Shown: positions 55,062-64,000 of the stretch, piece after piece | How the letters are laid out: every line of letters starts with the position of its first letter | Numbering within the stretch: the first letter of the stretch is position 1 | Assembly (NCBI RefSeq): GCF_022605165.1 | Contig: NC_063076.1 | Coordinates: forward strand, 1,860,001-1,924,000 | Length of the DNA: 64,000 nucleotides | Reading direction: 5' to 3' | Source: Purpureocillium takamizusanense | Lineage: Eukaryota; Ascomycota; Sordariomycetes; Hypocreales; Ophiocordycipitaceae | Position numbers and translations under genes: made by a program | The notes under the pieces: generated by a model | What the model was told of the DNA's origin: nothing | Database searches by the model: none | What the model saw: the letters and a program-made list of their open reading frames with translations, nothing else

Positions 55062-56379
55062 CTACTTGGAGTTGTCCTTGACCCATCCGCATCTCATGCA
55101 CGACCACCACTGACGCTCCATTTCCATTCCGCAAGCCTGGCAGGTCCATGACAACGCCGGTGGCGGGCTTGGCTGCCGGATGTGCGATATGCGACGCCCT
55201 TTGCCTTTGTTTTTGGGCGGACTGCTCGTCAAGTCGATTACTGCAGATTGAGGCGTACTAGAAGCCGATTCGCGCTCAACTTTCCGCCTTTTGCGTTGTG
55301 GCCTTTCGACGCCGCAAGCGTCACAGCAGAGGTAGTTTGTAGGATTGCGAAGTGTGCAAACTTCACACTCCCAAGAGCAAGCCGTCTCGTTTGCGCGATT
55401 CCTCTGCAACAGGCTTACCGAAGTCTTTGCGGGATACGTCGCTGCACGCCGCGATCCTGCGATTTCGGCAGCGGCGCCAACGGGTTGTTCAGAACTAACG
55501 AGGTCCTGCCGGTATTGTTCTGGTATAGTTTCCGCGGGTGGGACATAGGCATCGCCCAGCCTCCTCTTCTCGTCCTCCTGGACCAGCTCCCACAAAGCTT
55601 GAGAAATGGCAGCCTCGTTCGCTTCGTCCTCTTCTGCTTGTGTGCGGAAGCCGTTGTGTGCGGCCTGGTCTGCAATCTCCTGGATTTCGCGCTGACTGAG
55701 ACTCTCCTCGGCACACCCACGAAGCACACGTCTCCTTCGGTCGGCAGCATCGGCAATAATGCGGCGGATGTCATGCCCAGGACTCGGGGCCGCGCCGCCT
55801 AGCCGTCGTCCGAGAGTTGCTCCAGCCTGGTTAGTGCGGCGATCGTCTGCCGCTTGCCGTACGAGTCGACGCAGCTCATTTCCAGACACTCTGGTGCCGC
55901 CCAGGCGACGGCCTTCGGTCAAGAAACCTTCACCAGTGTAGCCCTTGTTTAGAAGGCTCTGCATCTCGTCGCGCAGCTGGTCCCAAAGTTTGTTGAACTT
56001 GTCATCGTGGGGTCCATGGACGATGTGAGCGAGTTCGTGAAGCATGGTGTCCAGGACCTGCTCAAAGGGGATGAACTGACGGCGATCTCCAGGATGCCGT
56101 AGCCTCAAGCATATCTTCCTACCCCGATTGTAGTTGAGTCCTGGGGTATCCAAGTCAGCTCATTTCCTTGCAAAGGACGTCGGGGTGCGCACCCAGAAGG
56201 GTCTGGCCAGAGGTTGTCGGGGGGTAAAACTCGACGAGCTTGCCGACGTGCCACCGCCGGGCGCGCATGAGGGGTTTGACCATGGAAGCTATCCTCTTGA
56301 GCGTGTGAAGAGCCTCATCTGCGCGATGCTCGCTCTTCATGTGCACGAAGTCGTGAATCAGTCGATCCGGCCTGAACAT
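55062..56379 (-). CDS. WSS1: WLM-domain metalloprotease Wss1 (DNA-protein crosslink repair)
   Basis: Two exons, 56379-56193 and 56140-55062, 421 residues; the 52-nt intron has a GTGCGC donor, a GCTGAC branch point and a CCCAG acceptor, giving TLLGLNYNRGRKICLRLRHP. The WLM domain (about 1-175) has the metzincin-like zinc site HELAHIVHGPH (His97, Glu98, His101, His107) and GYTGEGFLTEGRRLGG. Wss1 cleaves proteins crosslinked to DNA (for example trapped topoisomerase) and binds SUMO and Cdc48. Near the C-terminus are two RanBP2-type zinc fingers: WECEVCTLRNPTNYLCCDAC and WTCQACGMEMERQWWSCMRC. Yeast Wss1 has no such tandem pair; filamentous fungal homologues commonly do. A basic cluster (RPQRKRRK) between the fingers is a likely nuclear signal. 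The ATG at 56379 fits the family N-terminus. Confidence 0.94.
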
Positions 56380-57854
56380 GGTGGGGCTCGAAAAAGGCGA
56401 GAGTCGGTCGACCCTCCGACGATGCTCTGTTTTATTTTTTTTACTTCCTTTCTATCACGATTCACAAAATCACAGAACGCGATGACCGGACCGCAAGGGC
56501 AGATCGGGGAGACGAGAAAATGCCGTCGAGGTCGACAGGCTGGCCATGTTCAACGGACGCGAAAGGGGCTGAACTGAACAAGAAAACGAGGAGGGTATAC
56601 GTCAGGCAGTTGGTGGCCTGGCCGTGGCGGCGGCACCTGATATGCGTGCCTGGTGGCTTCCTGTCCCAAGCTGGCGAAGTTCCGGGGGCCCAGGACCTGG
56701 GACGACGTGAGTCGTTGCTGGCAGAAGCAGAAGGAGCGGGCGAGCGACGTGCCCAAAGCCTATTCGCGGCGCTGGCAATGCTGGACGCCTGACGGGGAAT
56801 GGGGGGGAGGAATTGTTAGTCAGCCTGCTTAGTGGTTTCTGGCGTGCCCTGAACACGGCAATACGTAGCAAGCCACGGGTGTATCGTTTGACGACAGTGT
56901 ACAGCTGCACACCACCACCACCACCACCAAAGTACTAATGCGCGCCCCTTTATCGCTTCTGCCTTTGCCGCTGCTGCGCGTTGGTGTACTGTACAGGGTC
57001 AAATGTACCGACCTATGAATGACAAAAGAAAAAGACAATGGAGGGCAAACCTATCGCAGCAAAGAATACGTATCCGTGGCCTCAGCCTCTACTAGTGCGC
57101 GTGATACAGTGGGTGTATTACTTTGTACACCGTCGTGTCCGTGTCACCCACGTCTGCAAACAACGTGCTTGCTTGCCACGGCATTAGCGGCGGTGCAACA
57201 ACAACAAGTAACGCCCACCCGCCTCACTCGCTGGTAGTCACCCGCCGCTCCTTTTTTTCCCCCCTTCTTGACTGTTTCTTTTTTTTTGTTCCTCCCCTAG
57301 GCATTTTGGACTTTGGTTCCGGATCCCCCCGGTCCACGTGGGACAGGCCCATCCCAGTCTCAACACCTATCCTCGCAAATCCCTGGATCAACAGCAGCTT
57401 TATTGCTCCCTGCCTGTGCTGTACTCACCGCGACACGTCCCCAAGCCTCTTCAGCTCGCGACCCCAATCTAGCCAGAGGGTGTTTTTTCCCCAACACTTT
57501 TACGAGGTTCAAGTCGCCAAATACAAGGTAGCACAAGGGTAGGCCAACTCCAAGATTCGCCGGCTGGCGCCGTCTATAGGGTACTTCATAGCCAATTCGA
57601 ACCAAGCGACTTACACGGAGTCACGAACCATCGTGTGGCGACTCGCCACGCCTGTTACAGGGCACCAACATCGCCACACGGTGATGTGGTGTCATATAGT
57701 TGCCAGTGGATTCGTCCTCTCCTAGGCTCGCTCATATGAAGGCGACATCGGCATTAGGAAGTAAATGAAAACATTCCAATTCCGCTAGGTATACACATCG
57801 TCGCCACGTTGCATGTCACCCTTCTCTCTTGAGCGCAAGAGGGAAATTCGCCGT
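56380..57854. other. Intergenic between two minus-strand genes
   Basis: 1.5 kb. The Wss1 promoter is immediately right of 56379, and the amidase 3' region is at the far end. Poly-T and pyrimidine tracts lie at 57.24-57.3 kb. No supported gene. Confidence 0.5.
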
Positions 57855-59667
57855 CTAGTCTAGCTCCAGCAGCTTGAATGCGTCATCCCCAAGAGCATCC
57901 TCCACCCGCTCCATGAGCGTCAGGACCTTCTCTTCCTCCAGCCGTCGTCCAATGACCTGCACACCGACGGGCAGGCCGTGCATGGCGTTTGCATCGTAGA
58001 GCTTGTACGCGCCGCGGGCAATGCCGTTGAGCTTCTTGACGTTGAAGGTGCTGGGGAGTCTGTCCTTGATCCTATCGACGTGGGTTACGGGGATGACGCC
58101 GGCAGTATAGTCAATCTAATTTTTGTCAGTGTCCGTAGGTTAATAGCTCGCATTTACCTGACGAGACTCACCAGATTGAAGAGGAAGGTGTAAGCGCAGC
58201 TGCTCACGGCGTCGTGCATGCCGTCGTGCGGGACAGCCGGCGTGGCGTTGGGAGGTGCAATGATGAAGTCAAGCTTGGCAGTCTGCCACATCTCGAACCA
58301 CTGGCGCTTGTACATCTCTCTGCGCGAGATGAGGCTCCAGTACTCGTGCGTCGTCGTCGGGTGCCAGTCGCGGAGAAGGCCGGCCCATAGAGGATCGCGG
58401 CGGATGTATCGCAGGTAGAGGTAGTGGAAATACTTGACGAACCGAGGAAGCTTGGCGTAATACCGCATCTGCGCGACGCCGCGGTCGTTCCACTCGCCCG
58501 ACGCGAAGAAACCACTGACAGTATCCAGACCGTCGGCACAAAGCAACCTGGAAGCCAAGTAGAGACCTTCATATCCTGAAGGGGGCTCAATTTCCACAAT
58601 CTCGTGGCCAGCCTTGCGCAGCGCCGCCTCCGTCATCTCGAGAGCTCGCCTGCAGGCGGGGCTGGGGTCAATGACACCATCCGTACGGTAGACGCCAACG
58701 CGCATCTTCTTCTTCTCCTTGTACTCGGTGACGACGTCCGTTCTCCAAGGTATGGGATGGCAGGAAGGGTCGTAGTTGTAGGTGCCCTGCTGCAGAACGG
58801 CGCGGGTGAAATACATGAGGTCATTCATCGTGCGAGCCATCGGGCTGTAGACAGCAGGAACACCGTCCTGACCGGGCATGCTGGTGGTCATGCCGAGCTT
58901 GGGCCAGCGGCCGGTCGAGCACTTGAGCGCGTAGATGCCGGAGAAGTGGGCGGGGCAGCGCACACTGCCAGCGACGTCGCTGCCGATGCCAATGCGACCA
59001 CCAAGAGCGAGGAGAGCGCCCTCGCCGCCGGTTGAGCCGCCCGGGCTGTACTTGCTGTTGTACGGGTTCGTGGACCGGCCCCAGATATCGTTTGCAGACT
59101 CGAAGCTGAGCAGGGTGACAGGGATGTTCGTCTTGACGTAGGGCACGGCGCCGATATCCTTGAGTAATCGCGCCATCGGGCCATCCTCAGCCTTAGGCTT
59201 GTGCACATTGCAGGTCATGCCGACGGAGCTGTCATAGCCCTTGACATCAATGGTGTCCTTGAGGCTGACGGGAATGCCTGCCAGGGAACCCTTGAAGTTG
59301 ATGGAGCCCTCCTTGATCCACTTCTCGGCATCCTTGATGAGAACCTCGGTGACGCAGTTGGTCTTTTCGTGAGCCTTGAGAGCTATCTTGCCGTAGGTGA
59401 GGAGAAGATCCGCGGCCTTGCTGGGGTCCTTGTGCACCTCGTTGACAAGCTCCTCGATGGGCCTGTTGACGGTTTGCCTGTCGAGGACGCTGAAGGGGGC
59501 GTGGTAGGCCTTGAGCGCCTTGATACGACTGACACGCTCATCCTGCTTGAACCGGCTGTGAAAGGGTGAGCGCGCAGCTCGATGCTGAGGTTGTGCAAGG
59601 GAGGGGATGTTCAACGTTGAGGGATCACGTACCAGTCCCGGCGATGCTGCAAGTAGTCCAACAACAT
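57855..59667 (-). CDS. Amidase-signature enzyme (acetamidase/fatty-acid-amidase type)
   Basis: Three exons: 59667-59633 (35 nt), 59555-58172 and 58115-57855, giving 559 residues; introns are 77 and 56 nt. Amidase-signature hydrolases cleave amides to acid and ammonia. The Ser-cis-Ser-Lys triad is visible: Lys in GIPVSLKDTIDVKGY, the Gly/Ser loop SPGGSTGGEGALLALGG, and the nucleophile in GIGSDVAGSVRCPAHFSG. The second Ser of the usual GGSSGGE is Thr here, which is tolerated because the first Ser is the one in the triad. The nucleophile loop reads VAGS instead of the common IGGS. C-terminal block DYTAGVIPVTHVDRI and GLPVGVQVIGRRLEEEKVL are typical of fungal acetamidases. No signal peptide, so probably cytosolic. 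Substrate is unknown; nothing nearby suggests a pathway. Confidence 0.93.
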
Positions 59668-61402
59668 GGTGACGAGCGATGCGCAGCTTCGACAGAGGCT
59701 AGTTGACCGAGAGGGGAAGTGAGGGGAGGGGATTTGAGGGTTGAGGGGGGTGAGGTGAAGAGGGATGTGGGAGGTATGGAAAGAAGTGAAAGGAAGCTCG
59801 GTGCGATCGAAAGAGGTTGTAGGACGGAGAGGTCGGGTGTAAGTCACGAGGTCTGGGGGAGCTTATTAGCCCCTGCCAATACGGCGAGCAGCACTAGGAG
59901 CAGTAGTAAGTTAGCAGAATGGCGGGTGCAATCCCCTCCCCACCCCGCCCTGCCGCAAGTCCTCCGCTTTTGACCCCAATTGCCCACTGATAGCTTACAT
60001 CCTCGTGCACTAACTTGCATTGACGGCCGTGGTGGCTGGCGCGCAGGCTTGTGCCGGAGGGGTCGTTCGGCTCGTTCATGATGGATGGATGGAGGCACTG
60101 AAGGTGGGGCGGCGCCCGCTGATAACCGCCCCGGCCACTGAACGGATCCCCCGCACAGGGCATTGTCGGGCCATGTGGGGGACTCTGGGGGAGTTCTGCA
60201 ACGGCGTTCCACCGCCGTGGCCCCAGAGAGTGCTCCGATCCGATGGCTCCCTCCGATGCGGCTTTCACGATTACTGCTCGTTTAGGCAATGTACAGTATT
60301 ACACGGCACCTTACACGCCGGATCTATCACAGGCCAAGCAGTTATTCTGCTATTTAGGTTGTTCCTCGTCCCGCGGTGTTTGCAAGAACGCTCAAGCTGC
60401 TCACCGTGTATCATCAGACCACCTGCAGACGCAAGCCATGCCCGGACAGCAGCTCCAAGGCTCCAGCGGTCGGAGGCCCGCGCGCCCCGCCGGTAATATT
60501 GACAGGTCTGCCCTTGACCCGAGACGAGAGTGCAGAGACAGGAAGGGTACCTAAAATCCCTTCTTGGCATTGACGCCGTCGTCGTCGAACCGCAGCATGA
60601 TAGTGCTGGTCTGCTCGATGACATGCTTCACGGGCATGTTGGGAGAGCTCTTTGCCCTGCGGTATGATGGCCGGCATCTTGCTCTCTACAACCCTTGTGC
60701 AACCGGTACCATTATCCACGAGGCAAAACGGCTGCAGCTTATCTCCATGTAACAGATGTATCACGGGGCCAGTGATAGCTGATCCCATAACAGGCAGCGT
60801 TTGCCCATCTCGCCTCTTCCTTTCTCTGTCTGCCCCCCCTACCGCTGCCCGTCGTCTCCAACCGGCCCCCGCCTCCGTACGCTTGGTAACCTCGCCGTGC
60901 AAGGCTCTGGCCCGACGCACAAAATCAACATTTACCGCGCCCGTCTATTTCCTGGCTCTTTAGACACCTTGATCTATCCATCTCCTCTGTTTAAGCACGC
61001 TCATCTTACCGATACTTAGCCTTGGATGCTTTCTCAAAAATACTTCCCAAACGGGCAAGGCCCGCTTAGCTCCACCCGATACCGTCGGCGGTCGGCACAG
61101 CGAGCTTCAGAGGGGCCTCGCCGCTGCACCGCCGGCGGCCAATCACGGAACCCCGACGCGGAGCCCCCACCCCGCACGTCTCCAACTGAGGTGTTGTCGC
61201 CTCCACTGGCACCTGCCCTGTGACACGGGCGTGCTGTCGACCTCCGTCGCTGAGGCGCCTGTGCTGTGGCGCGTTTCGCTGACGGAAGCAAAACCGCCGT
61301 CTCCACCTGCCGCCAAAAGTCTGGATAGCGTCATCCCGTGTGAGCCCGACGTCCGGGCAGCTTCAGCATCGGTCGCCCCTGTCGTCGTCGCCGACCCCCA
61401 TC
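59668..61402. other. Divergent intergenic region
   Basis: 1.7 kb between the amidase (-) and the DUF1776 gene (+). Purine-rich on the plus strand at 59.70-59.80 kb (the amidase leader), pyrimidine-rich at 60.8-61.4 kb (the DUF1776 leader). It contains the coding-like fragment at 60551-60637 (-) listed separately. Confidence 0.5.
60551..60637 (-). pseudogene. Coding-like fragment, possible terminal exon or gene relic
   Basis: On the minus strand a 28-residue frame starts with ATG at 60637 and ends with TAG at 60551: MPVKHVIEQTSTIMLRFDD followed by DGVNAKKGF. Codons strongly favour G/C at the third position (GTC, ATC, GAG, CAG, ACC, CTG, GAC), unlike the surrounding intergenic DNA. The frame stays open for about 15 more codons upstream, and a CCGCAG at about 60670 could be an acceptor. 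I cannot find a convincing upstream exon or name the family. Confidence 0.3.
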
Positions 61403-63026
61403 ATGGCTGCCGACGACCAGCAGTTCCTAGATGTGGTATGCACACCGCGCCGTCTCCTTTCGGCGCCTGACAAGACTGACCTAGCTGGCGCTGCTCCCCT
61501 TCTAGCTCTCGGGCATTCCCGTCCATCTCCGCAAGTACACCAACGATGTTGCCGACTTCATCGATCACAACGTCGACCGCGCCGCCGATGTCGTCCGCGA
61601 GACGCTCGCCGCGACGAAATGGATTCCCGACTCGATTCGCCCTAGCCCGCCGGCCCGACCGCCCGTCGCCGTCATCTCCATGACTCGCCTCGAAAAGGTC
61701 CAGGACTGGGTCGCTCGCCACAAGGTCCTGACGGGTGTCGTCATCGTCGTCTGTGGCACCGTCGTATTCAAGGGATATCAGAAGAGCCGCTGGTTGAGGA
61801 AAACGCGGAGGGCGAAGCGTGCCAGGAACGGCGGGCGGACCGAGGTCGTCGTCATCGCCGGGTCGCCCACCCTGCCGTTGACCAAGTCGCTGTCGCTGGA
61901 CATGGAGAGGAGAGGCTTCATCGTCTACGTTGTTTGCAACGCATCGGAAGATGAGGGCCTCGTCCACGCCTACTCTCGGCCAGATGTGCGTCCGCTTGCC
62001 ATCGACACGACGGACGTAGGTCACTTACCTTCTCACCAGCAAACCCATCATGGCTAACCCTCTCTACAGCCACCAAGCGCCGGAGCCGCCATGGAGCGCT
62101 TCGCCGGCTACCTGCAGTCGCCACAGGCTCCGGGCCCTCACATGAAGCCGAATCAGTTGACCCTCAAATCGGTTATCCTCATACCCAGTCTACACTACCA
62201 AACCTCGCCCATCGCCACTATCCCGCCCTCGAGCTTCGCCGACCTCTTCAACACGCACCTCCTCCAGCCGATCCTCACGATCCAGGCCTTTCTCCCGCTG
62301 CTCACGTCACGCCTGTGTCCCATCGGCGAGAAGTGGGTTCCGCCTAGGGTCCTCGTCTTCACACCGTCCATCATCTCCTCCATCAACCCACCGTTTCACG
62401 CGCCCGAGGCAACCGTCTGCTCCGCGCTCTCCGCCTTCACCGAGGTGCTCACTGCCGAGCTCCGTCCCCTCGACATACCCGTGACGCACATGCAACTAGG
62501 CACATTTGACTTTTCCGGATTCGTGCCCACGCGGACTGCCATCTCCGCGTCGGGCACCCCGCAAGATACGCTCATCTGGGCAGACGGGGCGCGCCACGTG
62601 TACGGGCGCAATTTCGTTGCTCAAACCAGCTCCGCCATCTCGGGCGGCCGCATCCGTGGCCTCAAGGGTAGCTCTCTCCGGCGCCTGCACAATACCGTCT
62701 TTGATGTGATTGACGGCTCCATCACCGCCGACTCGGTCCGTGTGGGCCTTGGCGCCAGTGTCTACGGCTTCGTTGGGCGCTGGGTGCCCCGCGGGCTCGT
62801 GTCTTGGATGATGGGCATCCGCCGGGTGGACGAGCTGTCGGCGTGGAAGTCGAGCTCCTATGAGGGCTCGTCGCGCGAGGAAAGCGAAGACGGCGAAGCG
62901 GCGGCGGCTGCTGGCGCGGCTGCTTCGTCGCACGACTTTGTTGCCGTTCCGTCGGAGCGCAACGTGTGGAACTCGGACGTATCGGGGAGCAGCCTGTGGG
63001 TTCCATCTTCGGCCGAGTCCTCATAG
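61403..63026 (+). CDS. DUF1776 family protein (SDR-like)
   Basis: Three exons: 61403-61435, 61506-62015 and 62070-63026, giving 499 residues; introns are 70 and 54 nt, the second with a GCTAAC branch point. It starts MAADDQQFLDVLSGIPVHL and has the family block YTNDVADFIDHNVDRAADVV. A hydrophobic helix (about 100-120, VLTGVVIVVCGTVVFKGY) followed by RWLRKTRRAKRAR suggests a membrane anchor. The following part (VVVIAGSPTLPLTKSLSLDM, then GFIVYVVCN) is like the nucleotide-binding half of short-chain dehydrogenases, and VLVFTPSIISSI with TEVLTAELRPLDIPVTHMQLG matches later SDR elements. The usual GxxxGxG and YxxxK are not intact, so catalysis is doubtful. The family is fungal and its function is poorly known; mitochondrial association is my inference from the charge pattern. 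Confidence 0.88.
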
Positions 63027-63791
63027 ATGCCCCCGCACGATATACTACATGCCCATTGCACTGGACAACCTTTCTCCACGATTGATTTAGCCCCCATGGC
63101 TCTCAAAATCATCTGTCAGATGTCGCTTCTGTGTGTCCAGAATTGAGGGAGGCATGGGCGCGCATGCAACAGGTAGCGAAACACAGTCACCCCTCATCGC
63201 GTTGAACGCCTCTCACACACACACACACTCTCTCTCCAATTTTGGATGCGATAATGACGCAATGTTCGTGCTAATACTTGTATAATAAAGGCGGCTTCAT
63301 GCCAAGGGACTCTATTATAGGGATAGGGGGCCATGTAGGCGCTGGCACAGCGGTGGCATGCCGTCGACTTGAACGTGGACTATATATATATATTCATTCC
63401 ACACACTTACGTGCCTTGCAGTCACAGTGCCGTCGCGTGACGATGGTGTGTCCATCACACGGCCATGCAGTCCGCCGCCTCCCCCTCCTCACCTTGAGGA
63501 CCGTGTAGGTGCGTGAAGGTCCAGAGACACTAGACAGACCACTCGGTTCCTCATGGGGTTGGCTGCAACCGACTGAAGTATTCAGTAGTAGATGTTGATG
63601 TTTTAATATCTGATCCTCTTCGCTCTCTTTGCATACTACTACATCTCGTACATAGGGGGGTATCGCACGGAACAAGAGAACTCTTGTGCCTCAGGCTCAG
63701 CTTGTCACATCGTATCGTGACGTCTGCCCACGCCCTCACCCTCATCCTCCCTCCCACACCTCGGCTTCCTGACACGTCGAACACCCGGTTA
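63027..63791. other. Intergenic, 3' of the DUF1776 gene
   Basis: Contains a (CA)n run at 63215-63229, an AATAAA at 63284-63289, and a TA alternation at 63381-63393. No supported gene. Confidence 0.5.
63284..63289 (+). terminator. Candidate polyadenylation signal AATAAA
   Basis: Canonical hexamer about 260 bp downstream of the DUF1776 stop codon. Fungal genes often lack a strict AATAAA, so this may be chance. Confidence 0.3.
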
Positions 63792-64000
63792 ATGTCCTCT
63801 GCCTCGAAACCGCCTGTCCCGTCCGCCCCTCCACTTGCCGCCTCCGCCCCCGCCTCCTCGGCCATGCCGGCCGAACCTGCCCTCGTCGCGGTCTCGCGGG
63901 CCATCTCGCATCCGGTGATCCCCCCTGCCCGTATTATTCATATGATCGTCATCGTCCCCCCTCGCAGCCGCGGCGGCGGCGGCAGCGGCGGCGGCTGCCT
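63792..64000 (+). CDS. Possible 5' end of a gene cut by the window edge
   Basis: ATG at 63792 opens a frame that runs without a stop to the last base (69 codons). The start of the product is Pro/Ala/Ser-rich (SASKPPVPSAPPLAASAPAS), followed by VSRAISHPVIPPARIIHMIV and a Gly-rich stretch. The preceding 100 bp is pyrimidine-rich, as before other plus-strand genes here. There is no domain and the composition is low-complexity, so this may be no gene at all. Confidence 0.25.
   Translation, partial: MSSASKPPVPSAPPLAASAPASSAMPAEPALVAVSRAISHPVIPPARIIHMIVIVPPRSRGGGGSGGGC

Overview
This window is nuclear DNA of a filamentous ascomycete, most likely a Sordariomycete and probably Hypocreales. That placement is inferred from gene content and style. 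Coding sequence is GC-rich, and introns are short (about 50-110 nt) with GTRNGT donors, CTRAC branch points and CAG/TAG acceptors. The genes include a HET-domain protein, a NoxA-type NADPH oxidase, a DUF3716 protein, a fungal PAS hybrid histidine kinase and a DUF1776 protein. There is no bacterial operon structure, CRISPR array, rRNA or convincing tRNA.

Layout. 0.9-2.7 kb (-): intronless 591-residue protein with terpene-synthase-like metal motifs. 5.5-7.6 kb (+): JmjC protein. 8.3-9.7 kb (-): secreted/anchored membrane glycoprotein. 10.8-12.5 kb (-): HET protein. 14.7-15.5 kb (-): DUF3716 protein. 17.2-18.2 kb (+): DHDPS-family aldolase, facing dihydroxyacetone kinase at 18.8-20.7 kb (-). 21.8-23.2 kb: a 170-bp tandem duplication at the 3' end of an acidic two-module protein (-). 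23.7-27.1 kb (-): Kre33/NAT10. 27.7-28.8 kb (-): mitoribosomal mS38. 30.2-31.0 kb (+): PPxY protein. 31.4-32.1 kb (-): Sym1/Mpv17. 33.9-34.9 kb (+): four-pass membrane protein. 35.5-39.3 kb (-): SMP-C2 tether (Mug190-like). 40.3-41.3 kb (-): F-box-like protein. 44.5-46.3 kb (+): NoxA, tail-to-tail with a 1375-residue PAS hybrid histidine kinase at 46.9-51.2 kb (-). 55.1-56.4 kb (-): Wss1/WLM protease. 57.9-59.7 kb (-): amidase. 61.4-63.0 kb (+): DUF1776 protein. A possible gene start lies at the right edge.

Most of this is housekeeping (RNA acetylation, mitoribosome, DNA-protein crosslink repair, ER-plasma membrane contacts). Two convergent pairs may be functionally linked: the aldolase with dihydroxyacetone kinase (three-carbon metabolism from sugar acids or glycerol), and NoxA with the histidine kinase (ROS and two-component signalling). 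Splice sites were assigned by hand. Each spliced model keeps one frame and its summed exon length is a multiple of three. Intergenic regions are long (up to 3.8 kb), rich in microsatellites and without other supported genes. The most unusual items are the terpene-synthase-like protein, the two-module acidic protein with its duplicated 3' end, and a coding-like fragment near 60.6 kb.
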